NCBI RefSeq assembly: GCF_029892105.1
Contig: NZ_JARZAJ010000021.1
Coordinates: 1-64,000, forward strand
Length of the DNA stretch: 64,000 nucleotides
Source: Kitasatospora sp. GP82
Lineage (GTDB): Bacteria > Actinomycetota > Actinomycetes > Streptomycetales > Streptomycetaceae
Direction: 5' to 3'
Made by a program: the position numbers and the translations under genes. How positions within the stretch are numbered: position 1 is the first letter of the stretch; the number at the start of each line of letters is the position of its first letter. The notes beneath the pieces are model-generated. The model was not told the DNA's origin. It ran no database searches and saw only the letters and a program-made list of their open reading frames with translations. Positions 63,790 to 64,000 of this stretch are shown in pieces.

Positions 63790-64000
63790 ATGAAGAACAT
63801 CCCCGGGCCGTACCACCAGGGCGAGCGGGCGGTCCAGCTGCGCGCCGACGCGCTCGAACGGGCCGACCATTCCGGACGGGCCATCGGCAGGACCATCCCG
63901 CCGGTGGCCGCCCGGTTCCTGACCGAGCGCCGGACGCTGGTGGTCGGCGCCGCCGACCGGGAGGGCAGGATCTGGGCCACCCAGCTGAGCGGGCCGCCCG
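63790..64000 (+). CDS. PNPOx-like FMN-binding protein, 5' part only
   Basis: 70 codons before the window ends. MKNIPGPYHQGERAVQLRAD then FLTERRTLVVGAADREGRIW: the start of a split-barrel pyridoxamine-phosphate-oxidase-like protein (FMN-binding). CAGGAG precedes the ATG. Follows the VOC gene by 40 bases, so likely cotranscribed. Confidence 0.65.
   Translation, partial: MKNIPGPYHQGERAVQLRADALERADHSGRAIGRTIPPVAARFLTERRTLVVGAADREGRIWATQLSGPP

Overview
The window is about 70 % G+C. Most genes end codons in G or C, and the gene set (SsgA, DUF5326, fused CydDC, split branched-chain dehydrogenase, LacI/TetR/Lrp regulators, long secreted proteins) is that of a Streptomyces or Kitasatospora chromosome, probably the core arm. 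No rRNA, tRNA, CRISPR array, integrase or transposase gene was seen.

Layout. 0-6.7 kb: membrane-anchored and lipoprotein genes, an F420-type oxidoreductase, a VapBC-like toxin-antitoxin pair beside a decayed barstar, a serine hydrolase and a HAD phosphatase. 6.8-15 kb: a GAF sensor kinase and the cytochrome bd operon cydA-cydB-cydDC with a Rex-type operator. 15.2-21.9 kb: a two-component system and a MacAB-like efflux operon. 22-25.3 kb: a trpB2 remnant, hisC and a LacI regulator. 25.3-31.3 kb: a MITE-like inverted repeat, a calcineurin-type phosphoesterase, a repeat-tailed membrane protein, a secreted lipase and a DUF885 protein.

31.4-36.7 kb is an accessory patch with visibly lower third-position GC. 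It is bounded by a decayed copy of the thiC 3' end at about 32.4 kb and by the intact thiC at 36.7-38.6 kb, in the same orientation. It holds an AbrB/PIN toxin-antitoxin pair, gene wreckage, an anti-sigma-type ATPase translationally coupled to two very small ORFs, and an XRE(DUF5919)-NUDIX pair. The duplicated thiC end suggests site-specific insertion of a small island at thiC.

36.7-44.7 kb: thiC and tenA, each with a TPP riboswitch, a small NfeD-like protein next to a flotillin, small membrane proteins and ssgA (without its usual upstream regulator ssgR). 45-51.9 kb: a NUDIX protein, a flavohemoglobin-like protein, the bkdABC branched-chain 2-oxoacid dehydrogenase operon and a divergent Lrp regulator. 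51.9-56 kb: a TetR regulator, a PIG-V-like membrane protein and paaN. The 14-mer ACCGATYGTTCGGT lies upstream of both bkd and paaN and probably links them in one acyl-CoA-type regulon. 56-64 kb: a GT2-GtrA fusion, a flavin monooxygenase, a CGNR regulator, a secreted S53 peptidase, an HTH protein, a VOC protein and the start of a PNPOx-like gene.

The most unusual signals are the thiC 3'-end duplication, the repeat element read through in frame inside the cydDC linker, the coupled sub-60-residue ORFs behind the ATPase, and a strict 10-bp tandem repeat between the TetR gene and the PIG-V-like gene.
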